The translations under genes and the position numbers were made by a program. Below, piece after piece: positions 43,715 to 52,201 of a stretch of 64,000 nt of DNA. The first letter of the stretch is position 1, and each line of letters begins with the position of its first letter. This DNA is from an uncultured Hungatella sp. (GTDB lineage: Bacteria; Bacillota; Clostridia; Lachnospirales; Lachnospiraceae), in contig CAJUPP010000003.1 of NCBI GenBank assembly GCA_910588325.1, positions 1 through 64,000 of the forward strand, read 5' to 3'. Below the pieces are notes generated by a model. That model did not search any database. It worked only from the letters and a program-made list of their open reading frames with translations, and had not been told where the DNA came from.

Positions 43715-46044
43715 TAAGAGGATTCTTCTGTTTCGAAGGAATGCTTTTCAGACATAACAGGAAAGCCCACCTGGGCCTTAAACAGATCTCCGTCAATATA
43801 GACCTGAAAAGTGCCGCCCTGCAGGTGAGTCAGATCTTTGGCAATGGATAGGCCAAGACCGCTGCCCTCCGTAGTTCGTGCTACGTCACCGCGTACAAAC
43901 CGTTCCGTCAGTTCATCCGGGCTGATGTTCAACGGTTTGGCAGACACATTTTTGATTGTAAAGACCCCTTTGTCCTCCTGAACGGAAACATCTACATAGA
44001 TTCTGCTGCTTTCCATGGCATATTTGAATGCATTGTTATATAGATTTTCCAGAACTCTCCATAACCTCCGTCCGTCTGCAGAGATCATGACGCTTTCATC
44101 AGGAAGTTCAGAGACCAGCTCCAAATGGCGCATCTGGAACTTTTCTTCAAATTCTCCATTGGCCTGATAGATCATCTCAACCAGATCAATCCTGGCAAGT
44201 TCCAGCTTTAAGTTTCCCGAACTGGCTTTGGAAGCCTCAACCAGGTCTTCCGTTAAGGTTTTTAACCGTTGTGACTTCTGTTCCAGAATTTCCAGATAAC
44301 GCTGGATTTTCTCGTCTTTGATATCTTCCCGTTTTAATAAATCCACATAATTAATAATGGAGGTTAAGGGAGTTTTGATATCATGAGATACATTGGTAAT
44401 CAAATCCGCCTTTAACCGCTCACTTTTCACTTTTTCCTGAAGCGCAGTTTCCAGACCACTGTTTAAGTTGTTCAGACTCTCAGCCATCTGTCCAACTTTT
44501 CCGGAAAATCCATCCGTATCAATCTTATAGCTGGTATCACCAGAGGACATTTGCTCAATACCCTGGGAAATTTTTTCTGTCTCCACCTCATTGCGAAAAA
44601 GTATCAAAAAAGTCCAGACCTGGAAGAGAAAGAAGATAATTCCAGGAAGCAGGTACAGGTAGGGCACCGCAGACTGCTCTCTCTTCTGATAAAGATAGAG
44701 GAAAGCGCTCAATAAGATTCCGTCTCCAAACAGGTATCCGGCAAAACATAATCCCAGACGCATAGGGAAGGAACAGCTGTCTAAAAGGCGGACAAACCTG
44801 TGGAAAATGCGGTACAATAAACTGCCGGTCCATAAGGTTCCTGCCTTATAATTTCGAAGCAGGCTGAATCCCAGTCCAATAAAGATGAAATAACGGACAA
44901 CCAGATGAATCAGTTTGGTGGAATAAGGCCAATGTCCCTCACTGACAAATAAGTGGGATAAAGGTTCTAAATACTGGCTGGTAAAATAGCCTCCAAGCCA
45001 GAGAATTGCAAAAAGCAAAGCCAATTCGCATTCTACAGGAATGTGATCAAGTTTCAAAAGGATAATTTCAGGAGTTGCAGAATTTCTGTGCCCTGACAGC
45101 CGGACTAAAACGAAGAAGGTAAATAAAAATCCTAAAGCGCCTAAAGCTGTCAGTATAATTCCGGTAATAAAGTTGACACGTATCTTTTCATATTCATTGT
45201 GGGCAGTAGAGTAGGGATCCACATTTGGATAGGCAGTATTCACACCCAGTATGATATAGTAATCATTATTATCGTACAGATTGTAAGTCTCCAATTCGGA
45301 GGTAATATTCCTTGGAATATATTTCAGGTTGGTATCCATTACAATCCTGTCACCGGAGATATACAAATATCGGCCCAGATTTCTCAATTCATCATTGGTT
45401 TGCCCTTCTGCATTGGTGTATAAAAGCTCCTGTCCATATTCATCCATGTAGGAGACACGGAAATACAGGTTGGAAGTATGCTCAATATAATTATACTGAA
45501 TCTGATAATACTCTCCAAGTAAAGTCAGAACCTGCAGAGAAAGGTCTTCCAGGGTAGAATACTGATCCGATGGTTCTCGGTAAACCTCATTGGGATCATA
45601 AGCCTTCCATTCAATAGTAGGTTTTGCCACATCTTCCATTTCGCGCTCAGGAACAGCAGGACCTCCTGCCACTTCAAAGGTATCTGTCAGATAGTATCCG
45701 CGGGTCTTGGCATAACGGAGCATGTCATTTAATGTATAGATAACAGACCTGCCGGAAAGGAAGGTTACACATACCATATCGGCATCGTAGTTTAAGTCTC
45801 CATCCAATTCCAGCAGATCTTTATATTTTACATATTTAAAAATCATCTCCACATCATCTTCCAGCTGTTCCGTAAAAGACATGGTGTCAGCATAAGATTC
45901 CTCCTGAACCCAGCTGAGACCACGTCCGTAATTCTCATTGAAATAGATAAATGTAATTCCGGTAAGAAACAGACAGAGGAACAGGAGATGAAATAAAAAT
46001 GCGGTCTGCTTCATCAGGCTTACAGGCCATGTCCCTTTTTTCAT
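43714..46044 (-). CDS. Sensor histidine kinase
   Basis: A 776-residue membrane kinase. It has one N-terminal helix, a large extracytoplasmic region of ~240 residues, and then a cluster of about six to seven further membrane helices. A HAMP-like region (GTDTSYKI part near residue 500), the HisKA dimerisation helix with H554 in VSHDIKTPLTSIINY, and a HATPase domain (NLYNNAFKYA, GSGLGLSIAKDL) follow. The multi-helix membrane part is unusual for this class and could sense a membrane or envelope signal. The response regulator gene lies 10 bases upstream in the same operon. Confidence 0.93.
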   Translation of the reverse strand: MKKGTWPVSLMKQTAFLFHLLFLCLFLTGITFIYFNENYGRGLSWVQEESYADTMSFTEQLEDDVEMIFKYVKYKDLLELDGDLNYDADMVCVTFLSGRSVIYTLNDMLRYAKTRGYYLTDTFEVAGGPAVPEREMEDVAKPTIEWKAYDPNEVYREPSDQYSTLEDLSLQVLTLLGEYYQIQYNYIEHTSNLYFRVSYMDEYGQELLYTNAEGQTNDELRNLGRYLYISGDRIVMDTNLKYIPRNITSELETYNLYDNNDYYIILGVNTAYPNVDPYSTAHNEYEKIRVNFITGIILTALGALGFLFTFFVLVRLSGHRNSATPEIILLKLDHIPVECELALLFAILWLGGYFTSQYLEPLSHLFVSEGHWPYSTKLIHLVVRYFIFIGLGFSLLRNYKAGTLWTGSLLYRIFHRFVRLLDSCSFPMRLGLCFAGYLFGDGILLSAFLYLYQKREQSAVPYLYLLPGIIFFLFQVWTFLILFRNEVETEKISQGIEQMSSGDTSYKIDTDGFSGKVGQMAESLNNLNSGLETALQEKVKSERLKADLITNVSHDIKTPLTSIINYVDLLKREDIKDEKIQRYLEILEQKSQRLKTLTEDLVEASKASSGNLKLELARIDLVEMIYQANGEFEEKFQMRHLELVSELPDESVMISADGRRLWRVLENLYNNAFKYAMESSRIYVDVSVQEDKGVFTIKNVSAKPLNISPDELTERFVRGDVARTTEGSGLGLSIAKDLTHLQGGTFQVYIDGDLFKAQVGFPVMSEKHSFETEESS

Positions 46045-46054
46045 AAAGATACTC

Positions 46055-46750
46055 CTATTGCTTTTCTATCTTATAGCCGATTCCCCAGACCACTTTCAAA
46101 TATCTGGGTTCTCGCGGGTTGATCTCAATTTTTTCACGGATATGGCGAATATGTACGGCTACGGTATTGTCAGCTCCGATAGCCTCTTCATTCCAGATCT
46201 GCTCATAAATCTCGTCAATGGAAAATACCTTTCCGGCATTCTTCACCAGCAGAAGAAGAATATTGTATTCAATAGGGGTCAGCTTAATCAGATCCCCATC
46301 CACAAACACTTCCTTATTGTCATCATTAATCAGCAGACCGCCGCACTTGAATATATTTTCATTGGTCTGCTGAGTCAGATTGCCAAGCTGGGTATAACGG
46401 CGGATATGGGATTTCACCCTTGCCACCAGTTCCAACGGGTTAAAAGGCTTGGCGATATAGTCGTCAGCGCCAATATTTAAGCCAAGAATTTTATCATTAT
46501 CCTCTGACTTGGCAGAAAGAATAATGATGGGAATACTGCTGGTCTCCCGCACCTTTAAGGTAGTGCGGATACCATCCAGACCGGGCATCATCACATCTAC
46601 AATCATCAGGTCTATACTGTGGCTTTCCAAAAGCTCCAGGGCCTCATACCCGTCGTACGCCTTAACCACCTGAAAACCCTCTCCGGTTAAGTAGATGTCA
46701 ATAGCCTCTACAATTTGTTTATCATCATCGCAAACAAGTATAGTCTGCAT
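46055..46750 (-). CDS. OmpR-family response regulator
   Basis: A 231-residue two-domain regulator. The receiver domain has the acidic pocket CDDDKQ, the phospho-acceptor D52 in MIVDVMMPG, and the conserved K in AKPFNPLELVARVKSHI. The C-terminal winged helix follows the OmpR/PhoB pattern with LTPIEYNILLLL and the recognition part VAVHIRHIREKIE. It pairs with the adjacent kinase. Its own regulon is not visible; the divergent or upstream glgB gene is on the same strand but separated by a strong hairpin. Confidence 0.95.
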   Translation of the reverse strand: MQTILVCDDDKQIVEAIDIYLTGEGFQVVKAYDGYEALELLESHSIDLMIVDVMMPGLDGIRTTLKVRETSSIPIIILSAKSEDNDKILGLNIGADDYIAKPFNPLELVARVKSHIRRYTQLGNLTQQTNENIFKCGGLLINDDNKEVFVDGDLIKLTPIEYNILLLLVKNAGKVFSIDEIYEQIWNEEAIGADNTVAVHIRHIREKIEINPREPRYLKVVWGIGYKIEKQ

Positions 46751-46778
46751 AATAAAAAATCCCCTTTCTATGTTTCAC

Positions 46779-46809
46779 GGCGGCCAAAGCGATAGCTGCA
46801 TTGGCCGCC
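46779..46809. terminator. Hairpin between glgB and the response regulator
   Basis: GGCGGCCAA at 46779-46787 pairs perfectly with TTGGCCGCC at 46801-46809. It lies just after the glgB stop on the minus strand. There is no clear T-tract, so termination is inferred. Confidence 0.5.
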
Positions 46810-46826
46810 AGGACTGTAATCAGGTA

Positions 46827-48737
46827 TCAGAACCGGAAGACAGCAGTTCCATAGGCTGGCAGCGGATATGCAAAGGAGAATGGCTGGCCGTCGCACTCGC
46901 TTTTGACAGAGCGGTAGGCAATCTTTTGATCTCCTGGTTTGTAGGAGCCATGAGTCTCATCTAACAGAAGAGTATAGTTTCCTTTTTTCGGCACACCTAC
47001 CCGGTAATCCGGTCTTTCCATAGGAGTAAAGTTGCAGATAAACAGCAAACTCTGTTTGCCGGTGAGATTATGGCGCACAAAACTGAAGATACTGCGATCC
47101 TGGTCGTTGGCATTGATCCACTGGAAACCCTTCCAGTCATAATCCTGGCTGTACAAAGCAGGATATTTTTTGTAAAGATGCAGAAGATCCTTAAAATAGT
47201 TTTGAAGATCCTTATGGAGAGGTTCTTCCGTCAGATGCCAGTCTAAAGATACCTTTTCATCCCATTCATGGAACTGGCCAAAATCCTGTCCCATAAACAG
47301 AAGCTTCTTGCCCGGATGCCCGATCATAAAGGTGTAGCCTACCTTTAAGTTGGCAAATTTATCCTCGTAGATACCAGGCATCTTATTAATCATGGAACAC
47401 TTTAGATGGACAACCTCGTCATGGGACAGCACCAGAATAAAGTTTTCGCTGGTAGCGTATGTCATGCCAAAGGTCATCTTGTTATGGTTAAATTTGCGGA
47501 AATAGGGGTCTAACTTCATGTATTCCAGGAAATCATGCATCCAGCCCATGTTCCATTTAAATTTAAAGCCCAAACCGTCATCCTCCGGCTTTGCAGTAAC
47601 CTTAGGCCAGGCGGTTGACTCCTCCGCAATAATCATAGCCCCATTGCCGCGGCCGCTGATGACGCTGTTTAAATGCTTGAAGAACTCGATAGCCTCCAGA
47701 TTCTTGTTATCACCGTACTTGTTAGGCACCCAATTTCCCGCACTGCGTCCATAATCCAGATACAGCATGGAAGCAACCGCATCCACCCGGAGTCCGTCGA
47801 TATGATATTTCTCAATCCAGTAGATGGCATTGGCGATGAGGAAGTTGGAGACCTCATGCTTTCCGTAGTCAAATACCTTGGTACCCCAATCCGGGTGCTC
47901 CCCTTTTCGGGAGTCCGCATATTCATACAAAGGCTCGCCGTCAAAATCCGCCAGTCCATGGGCATCCTTTGGGAAATGAGCCGGAACCCAGTCCAGAATG
48001 ACGCCGATTCCCTGCTTGTGCAGGTAATTCACAAAATACATGAAATCCGCGGCGGTTCCATAACGGGAGGTGGGCGCATAATAACCGGTCACCTGATAAC
48101 CCCAGGAACCGTCATATGGATGTTCCGCAATACCCATCAGTTCTACATGAGTGTAGCCCATCTCTTTTACATAGGCAGCCAGTTCATGAGCGGCCTCTAT
48201 GTAGGTGTAATAACCCTCTTTCTCCTCACGGTTCTGTTTCTTCCAGGAGCCTAGATGGACTTCATAGATGGAAAGAGGGCTGGCAAGAATATCCTGCTCT
48301 TTTCGTTTCTTCATCCAGATGTCATCTTTCCACTTAAAACCGGAAATATCCCTGGTAATCGATGCGGTACCCGGGCGGAATTCCGCTCCGTACGCATAAG
48401 GATCGCATTTAAACAGAACCTTGCCGCCTGTTGTGGTGATGGCATATTTATACAATTCGCCGGTGCCAAGCCCCGGAACAAAGATCTCATAGATTCCGGA
48501 GTTCTCCAGCTGCTTCATGGGGCTGCGCTCCGGGTCCCAGTTATTAAAATCACCTACAAGAGACACGGACACTGCGTGGGGCGCCCACACGGCAAAATAC
48601 ATGCCGTCTTTTCCCTTATAATTCTTTGGATGCGCCCCTAATTTCTCATAGATCTCATAGTGCGTTCCCTCGCCATAAAGGTAACGATCCATCTTTGTGA
48701 CAAACCCCGTTCCTACTTCTTTTTTGCTACGTGCCAT
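46827..48737 (-). CDS. glgB: 1,4-alpha-glucan branching enzyme GlgB
   Basis: A 636-residue GH13 branching enzyme. The N-terminal CBM48-type domain (VWAPHAVSVSLVGDFNNWD) is followed by the catalytic barrel with the SWGYQVTGYYAPTSRYG region, the nucleophile D319 in DGLRVDAVASM, the acid/base region AEES at 371-374, and LSHDEVVH. A C-terminal beta domain ends the protein. It introduces alpha-1,6 branches into glycogen in the cytoplasm. The next gene upstream, an amylase-family enzyme, ends 4 bases before it, so they are cotranscribed. No glgC, glgA or glgP is in the window. Confidence 0.95.
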   Translation of the reverse strand: MARSKKEVGTGFVTKMDRYLYGEGTHYEIYEKLGAHPKNYKGKDGMYFAVWAPHAVSVSLVGDFNNWDPERSPMKQLENSGIYEIFVPGLGTGELYKYAITTTGGKVLFKCDPYAYGAEFRPGTASITRDISGFKWKDDIWMKKRKEQDILASPLSIYEVHLGSWKKQNREEKEGYYTYIEAAHELAAYVKEMGYTHVELMGIAEHPYDGSWGYQVTGYYAPTSRYGTAADFMYFVNYLHKQGIGVILDWVPAHFPKDAHGLADFDGEPLYEYADSRKGEHPDWGTKVFDYGKHEVSNFLIANAIYWIEKYHIDGLRVDAVASMLYLDYGRSAGNWVPNKYGDNKNLEAIEFFKHLNSVISGRGNGAMIIAEESTAWPKVTAKPEDDGLGFKFKWNMGWMHDFLEYMKLDPYFRKFNHNKMTFGMTYATSENFILVLSHDEVVHLKCSMINKMPGIYEDKFANLKVGYTFMIGHPGKKLLFMGQDFGQFHEWDEKVSLDWHLTEEPLHKDLQNYFKDLLHLYKKYPALYSQDYDWKGFQWINANDQDRSIFSFVRHNLTGKQSLLFICNFTPMERPDYRVGVPKKGNYTLLLDETHGSYKPGDQKIAYRSVKSECDGQPFSFAYPLPAYGTAVFRF

Positions 48738-48741
48738 AAGT

Positions 48742-50067
48742 TTATTCCTCCCTGATTTTTAAGACAGCCCCCCGGCCGCCTGGTATTGTAACCGTAATCT
48801 GTCCGTCGGTGACAGGAACTGTCGTGTGATCCAGCAGATTCTCCGCAAAAGAAGCACGAACAGGAACCGGTATGTTCATGACAGTGGGAGACTCATCATT
48901 GTTTACTGCTGTTAAAATCACAGAATGTTCTCCAAACCGGGCAAATGCATACTGACGGGTAGTCAAAAGCAGCTCCTTGTAACGTCCCCCGTGAAGCTCT
49001 TCATTCTCATTATGGATGTGCCCCAGTTTGGCAATATAATCGGTCAGATCATTATGATACTGTTTTTCTTCTGCAATGGAAATGTGGGGACGTAGAGACT
49101 CATCACTTTCCCTGGTGCGCTTTCCCTCGATTCCCCATTCGCTGCCATAATAGATGGACGGAATGCCAGGAAGAGTATACAAAAGCGTATAAACAGAATA
49201 CAGATGATCCTTATTGTTTAACTTGCTTACCAGGCGATCCTCATCATGATTGTCCACAAATGTATACAGCTGATAGCCTACCTGCTCCAGCCGCCGTATC
49301 GTATGTGCAATCTCAAAATAATTGTGGTCATTGTGACCGGAATAAAGCCCCTTGTGCAGTTCATAGTTGGTGACGGAGTGAAGCATATCCGGATTGACCC
49401 AGCGGGCATATTCCCCATGAATTACTTCGCCCATCAGCCAGAAATCATTCTTCATGGGGGCAGTCTGCCTCCGAAGCTCATTCATAAATCCGAAGTCCAG
49501 GACATTTGCACAGTCTAACCGGATTCCGTCAATGTCAAATTCATCAATCCAGAACCGGATCACGTCGAATAAATACTGCTTTACCTGAGGGTTTTGCAGG
49601 TTCAGGCAGGGAAGCTCCCCATGGCCCTGCCATGCGTCATATCCGAAAGGATCGCCCCAGCCGAAGTTTACGCCGCGATACCAGTCTCTGTATGGAGAAG
49701 CCTCACGGTGTTCCTTTATATCCTGGAATGCAAAAAATTCCCGTCCGGTATGGTTAAATACTCCATCTACTACCACGCGGATTCCCGCATCATGACAGAG
49801 AGAAACAAAATGGCTAAAACCGGCATTGTCACCAAGACGGCGGTCTACCATCTTATAATCCCTGGTGTCATATCCATGAGAAGAGGACTCAAACAATGGA
49901 CCAATATACAGACCGGTACACCCCATTGCTTTCATATGGGGGATCCAGTCTTCCAGCTCTTTCATGCCGTCGTGGACCGCCTTTGCCGTGTTCTGTTTGG
50001 GAGCGCCCAATAGCCCTAAAGGATAGATGTGATAAAAAACTGCCTTCTCATACCATGTACTGCCCAT
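48742..50067 (-). CDS. GH13 alpha-amylase family glycosyl hydrolase
   Basis: A 441-residue enzyme with a GH13 barrel: DGVFNHTG (region I), nucleophile D185 in GIRLDCANV, acid/base E214 in LMGEVIHGEY, and D275 in FVDNHDEDR. It has no signal peptide, so it acts on intracellular maltodextrin or glycogen fragments. The short length and pattern fit the alpha-glucosidase or cyclomaltodextrinase-like intracellular class, without the N-terminal dimerisation domain of neopullulanases. A GGAGG precedes the ATG on the minus strand. It is cotranscribed with glgB. Confidence 0.9.
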   Translation of the reverse strand: MGSTWYEKAVFYHIYPLGLLGAPKQNTAKAVHDGMKELEDWIPHMKAMGCTGLYIGPLFESSSHGYDTRDYKMVDRRLGDNAGFSHFVSLCHDAGIRVVVDGVFNHTGREFFAFQDIKEHREASPYRDWYRGVNFGWGDPFGYDAWQGHGELPCLNLQNPQVKQYLFDVIRFWIDEFDIDGIRLDCANVLDFGFMNELRRQTAPMKNDFWLMGEVIHGEYARWVNPDMLHSVTNYELHKGLYSGHNDHNYFEIAHTIRRLEQVGYQLYTFVDNHDEDRLVSKLNNKDHLYSVYTLLYTLPGIPSIYYGSEWGIEGKRTRESDESLRPHISIAEEKQYHNDLTDYIAKLGHIHNENEELHGGRYKELLLTTRQYAFARFGEHSVILTAVNNDESPTVMNIPVPVRASFAENLLDHTTVPVTDGQITVTIPGGRGAVLKIREE

Positions 50068-50094
50068 AATACAAATCCTCCAAAAGACATAAAA

Positions 50095-50328
50095 TTATGA
50101 TGAAAACTCCATCTCCAGGTTTTTAAACCTGCGGAGCAAAAACTGATACCGCAGCTGCGCCGCATTCAGTTCATAGATATAGCAGTCGATTAAAGTAGGG
50201 TCCACCACCTGCTCGAATTGATTCCTTGCGGAGTCAATGCGGTAGCGGGTCTGCTCGATTTCCTGCTTCAGAGCCTGACGCTCCAGATAAAAGGTCAAAG
50301 CTCTTTTTTTGTTTTTTCTGCGTTTCAT
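50095..50328 (-). CDS. DUF2508 (YaaL-like) family protein
   Basis: A 77-residue helical protein starting at MKRRKNKKRALTFY. The segments EIEQTRYRIDSARNQFEQV and DPTLIDCYIYELNAAQLRY fit the DUF2508/YaaL pattern. In Bacillus yaaL lies near recR and bofA; here it is placed 28 bases upstream of the amylase gene. The frame extends to 50391, but the internal ATG at 50328 gives the normal family length and has GGGAG upstream. Function is unknown. Confidence 0.75.
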   Translation of the reverse strand: MKRRKNKKRALTFYLERQALKQEIEQTRYRIDSARNQFEQVVDPTLIDCYIYELNAAQLRYQFLLRRFKNLEMEFSS

Positions 50329-50467
50329 ATTGATATCATCTCCCAGATTTTGATAATTAAAGTATTTCTGGAAAAGAGTGAGAATATACATGAAACGGCA
50401 TAACTATTCTTATATTTTACCATTTCTGGGCTTTACGGTCAACGAATATGTTTTCGAAAATTAGTAC

Positions 50468-50496
50468 TTGACAATTCATGGAAATGTGTGCATAAT
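50468..50496 (+). promoter_or_regulatory. Promoter of the tad pilus operon
   Basis: A consensus TTGACA at 50468-50473 and CATAAT at 50491-50496 are 17 bases apart. Transcription would start near 50503, giving a ~140-base untranslated leader. Confidence 0.75.
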
Positions 50497-50502
50497 AAAA
50501 AC

Positions 50503-50586
50503 ACCATCAGCACGATTCATTCTTAGGTGCTAAAATTTATGTGTAGTCCGGTTCGGACATGATTTCCATGGAATGCTTTTTTAACA
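50503..50586 (+). promoter_or_regulatory. Structured leader with attenuator-like terminator
   Basis: CATTCT at 50518-50523 can pair with GGAATG at 50570-50575, with GG/CC closing further inside and an apical hairpin GTCCG-GTT-CGGAC at about 50535-50547. CTTTTTT follows directly. A competing short stem, GCAC (50510-50513) with GTGC (50527-50530), would disrupt it. The layout is that of a transcription attenuator before the tad genes. I could not match it to a known riboswitch class. A second T-run follows at 50590-50596. Confidence 0.45.
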
Positions 50587-50640
50587 CATATTTTTTGTTA
50601 TGTTATTTGGTATGTCTGCGGGGTTGCAGCAATTGAGGAG

Positions 50641-51177
50641 GTGGTCTACGTTTTTGCGGATATGTGGCTTGTGCTGGTGATTCTATTTGGCGGGGCCTGC
50701 TATGACATGAAAGAGCATCGGGTTCCTAACTGGTGGGTTGTAAGTGCCGTGGTGTGCGGTTTGGGGCTTTGCATACTGGATGCTCAGGCGGGACAGGAAA
50801 TGCTGGCTGTTTTTAGGTATACGGCCAGGCTTGCAGTGGTAACGGCAGTGATGTTTCCCTTGTTTGTGCTTCGGGTCATGGGGGCAGGAGATATAAAAAT
50901 GATGGCAGTGATAACCGGATGCCTGGGATTCCCTGCCGGAATAAAAGCGATTGTCTGTGGTTTTTTAATCGGAGCGGTTCTGGCTCTTGTAAAAATGCTG
51001 ATACAGAAGAATCTGTTTAAGCGTCTGAAATATCTGGCAGCCTACATCAGGCGGCTATTCCTGACAAAAGAGATTGTACCCTATTATGTGGCGGAAAGAG
51101 ATGGTAACCAGGCAGTGATTCCATTTACCCTGTGTCTGTTTTTTGGATATTTGTGGTATATGATATGGCTGTTTTGA
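50641..51177 (+). CDS. Prepilin peptidase, A24 family (TadV/CpaA-like)
   Basis: A 178-residue membrane aspartic peptidase. The two catalytic aspartates are in CYDMKEHRVPN (residues ~22-32) and in the GAGDIKMM motif near residue 83, with several membrane helices around them. It lacks the N-terminal methyltransferase domain of large PilD enzymes, as is normal for Tad systems. It should cleave the Flp prepilin and TadE-like pseudopilins. The GTG at 50641 directly follows GAGGAG, which leaves almost no spacing. The next ATG at 50662 would begin MWLVLVILFGG and is an alternative. First gene of the tad operon. Confidence 0.85.
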   Translation: MVYVFADMWLVLVILFGGACYDMKEHRVPNWWVVSAVVCGLGLCILDAQAGQEMLAVFRYTARLAVVTAVMFPLFVLRVMGAGDIKMMAVITGCLGFPAGIKAIVCGFLIGAVLALVKMLIQKNLFKRLKYLAAYIRRLFLTKEIVPYYVAERDGNQAVIPFTLCLFFGYLWYMIWLF

Positions 51178-51196
51178 AGATGGAGAGGAGATCGAT

Positions 51197-52201
51197 ATGG
51201 AGAAAGTAATGGCAGTCTATGATGTAGATCCGGTGTATGCCAGGCGGTTTGCAGATGTGGTGAATCAGAAGGAGAAGATACCTTTTGAGGTGATACCTTT
51301 TACTACCCTGGAGAACTTAAAAGAATATGCGGCAAAGCATGGTGTGGAGATTCTGCTGGTTAGTGACTCTGTGCCGAAAGAGCAGATGGAAGGAATACGG
51401 GCAAATTCCATAGTGGCATTGGCGGAGGGCGAGGTGGTAAGTTCTTTTGACAGCTACCCCAGCGTCTACAAATATCAGGCGGCAGACAGTGTTGTCAGAG
51501 AAGTCATGACCCGTTACTGCGAACAGCCCGTGGAGAATCCCCTGGTGATGTCAGGAAGACGCAGCCGGGTCTTAGGAGTATACTCCCCTATAGGCAGATG
51601 TTTAAAGACTTCCCTGGCATTGACGCTTGGGCAGCAGTTAGTGAAGGAAGGAACGGTTTTGTATGTAGGATTTGAGGAGTTTTCCGGATTTTCCAGGATC
51701 ATTGACGGACAGTGCAAGAGTGATTTATCAGATGTACTCTATTTCTTCAGACAGGGAAATCTGGATATTATGCGGCTTAGAAGCCTGGCATACACATGGA
51801 AGGAAATGGACTATCTTCCGCCGGCCCGTTACCCGGAGGATTTGGAGCAGCTGACCGGAGAAGAGGCCGGAATTTTAGTAGAGAAGTTAGCCGAAGAAAT
51901 GGGATATGGTTACATAATTGTGGATGCAGGGCGTCCAGGAAGAAATATTCTTCCTGTCCTGGAGCGGTGTGATGTGATTTATATGCCGGTAAAGGAGGAT
52001 GGTGTTTCGTCGGCAAAACTGGAAGAATTTGAAGAGTACCTGGAAAAGACGGGGTACCAGCTGCTTCGGGAAAAGATTCGGCGGGTGAAACTGCCGTACC
52101 ACAGCAGTTTTGGGCGCAGGGACACTTATGCGGAACAGCTTCTCTGGGGAGAATTGGGGGATTATGTACGGCAGCTTCTGAAAGGAGTGTCGTGGAAATG
52201 A
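51197..52201 (+). CDS. TadZ/CpaE-like pilus localisation ATPase
   Basis: A 334-residue protein of the TadZ group. The N-terminal ~110 residues fit an atypical receiver-like domain (MAVYDVDPVYARRFADVV...). The rest is a MinD/ParA-like fold whose P-loop is degenerate (GVYSPIGRCLKTSLAL in place of a clean GKGGxGKT), and the end of the domain has YIIVDAGRPGRN and VIYMPV. TadZ places the Tad machine at its site in the cell. It overlaps tadA at ATGA. Loss of the full Walker A suggests weak or no ATP hydrolysis. Confidence 0.82.
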   Translation: MEKVMAVYDVDPVYARRFADVVNQKEKIPFEVIPFTTLENLKEYAAKHGVEILLVSDSVPKEQMEGIRANSIVALAEGEVVSSFDSYPSVYKYQAADSVVREVMTRYCEQPVENPLVMSGRRSRVLGVYSPIGRCLKTSLALTLGQQLVKEGTVLYVGFEEFSGFSRIIDGQCKSDLSDVLYFFRQGNLDIMRLRSLAYTWKEMDYLPPARYPEDLEQLTGEEAGILVEKLAEEMGYGYIIVDAGRPGRNILPVLERCDVIYMPVKEDGVSSAKLEEFEEYLEKTGYQLLREKIRRVKLPYHSSFGRRDTYAEQLLWGELGDYVRQLLKGVSWK

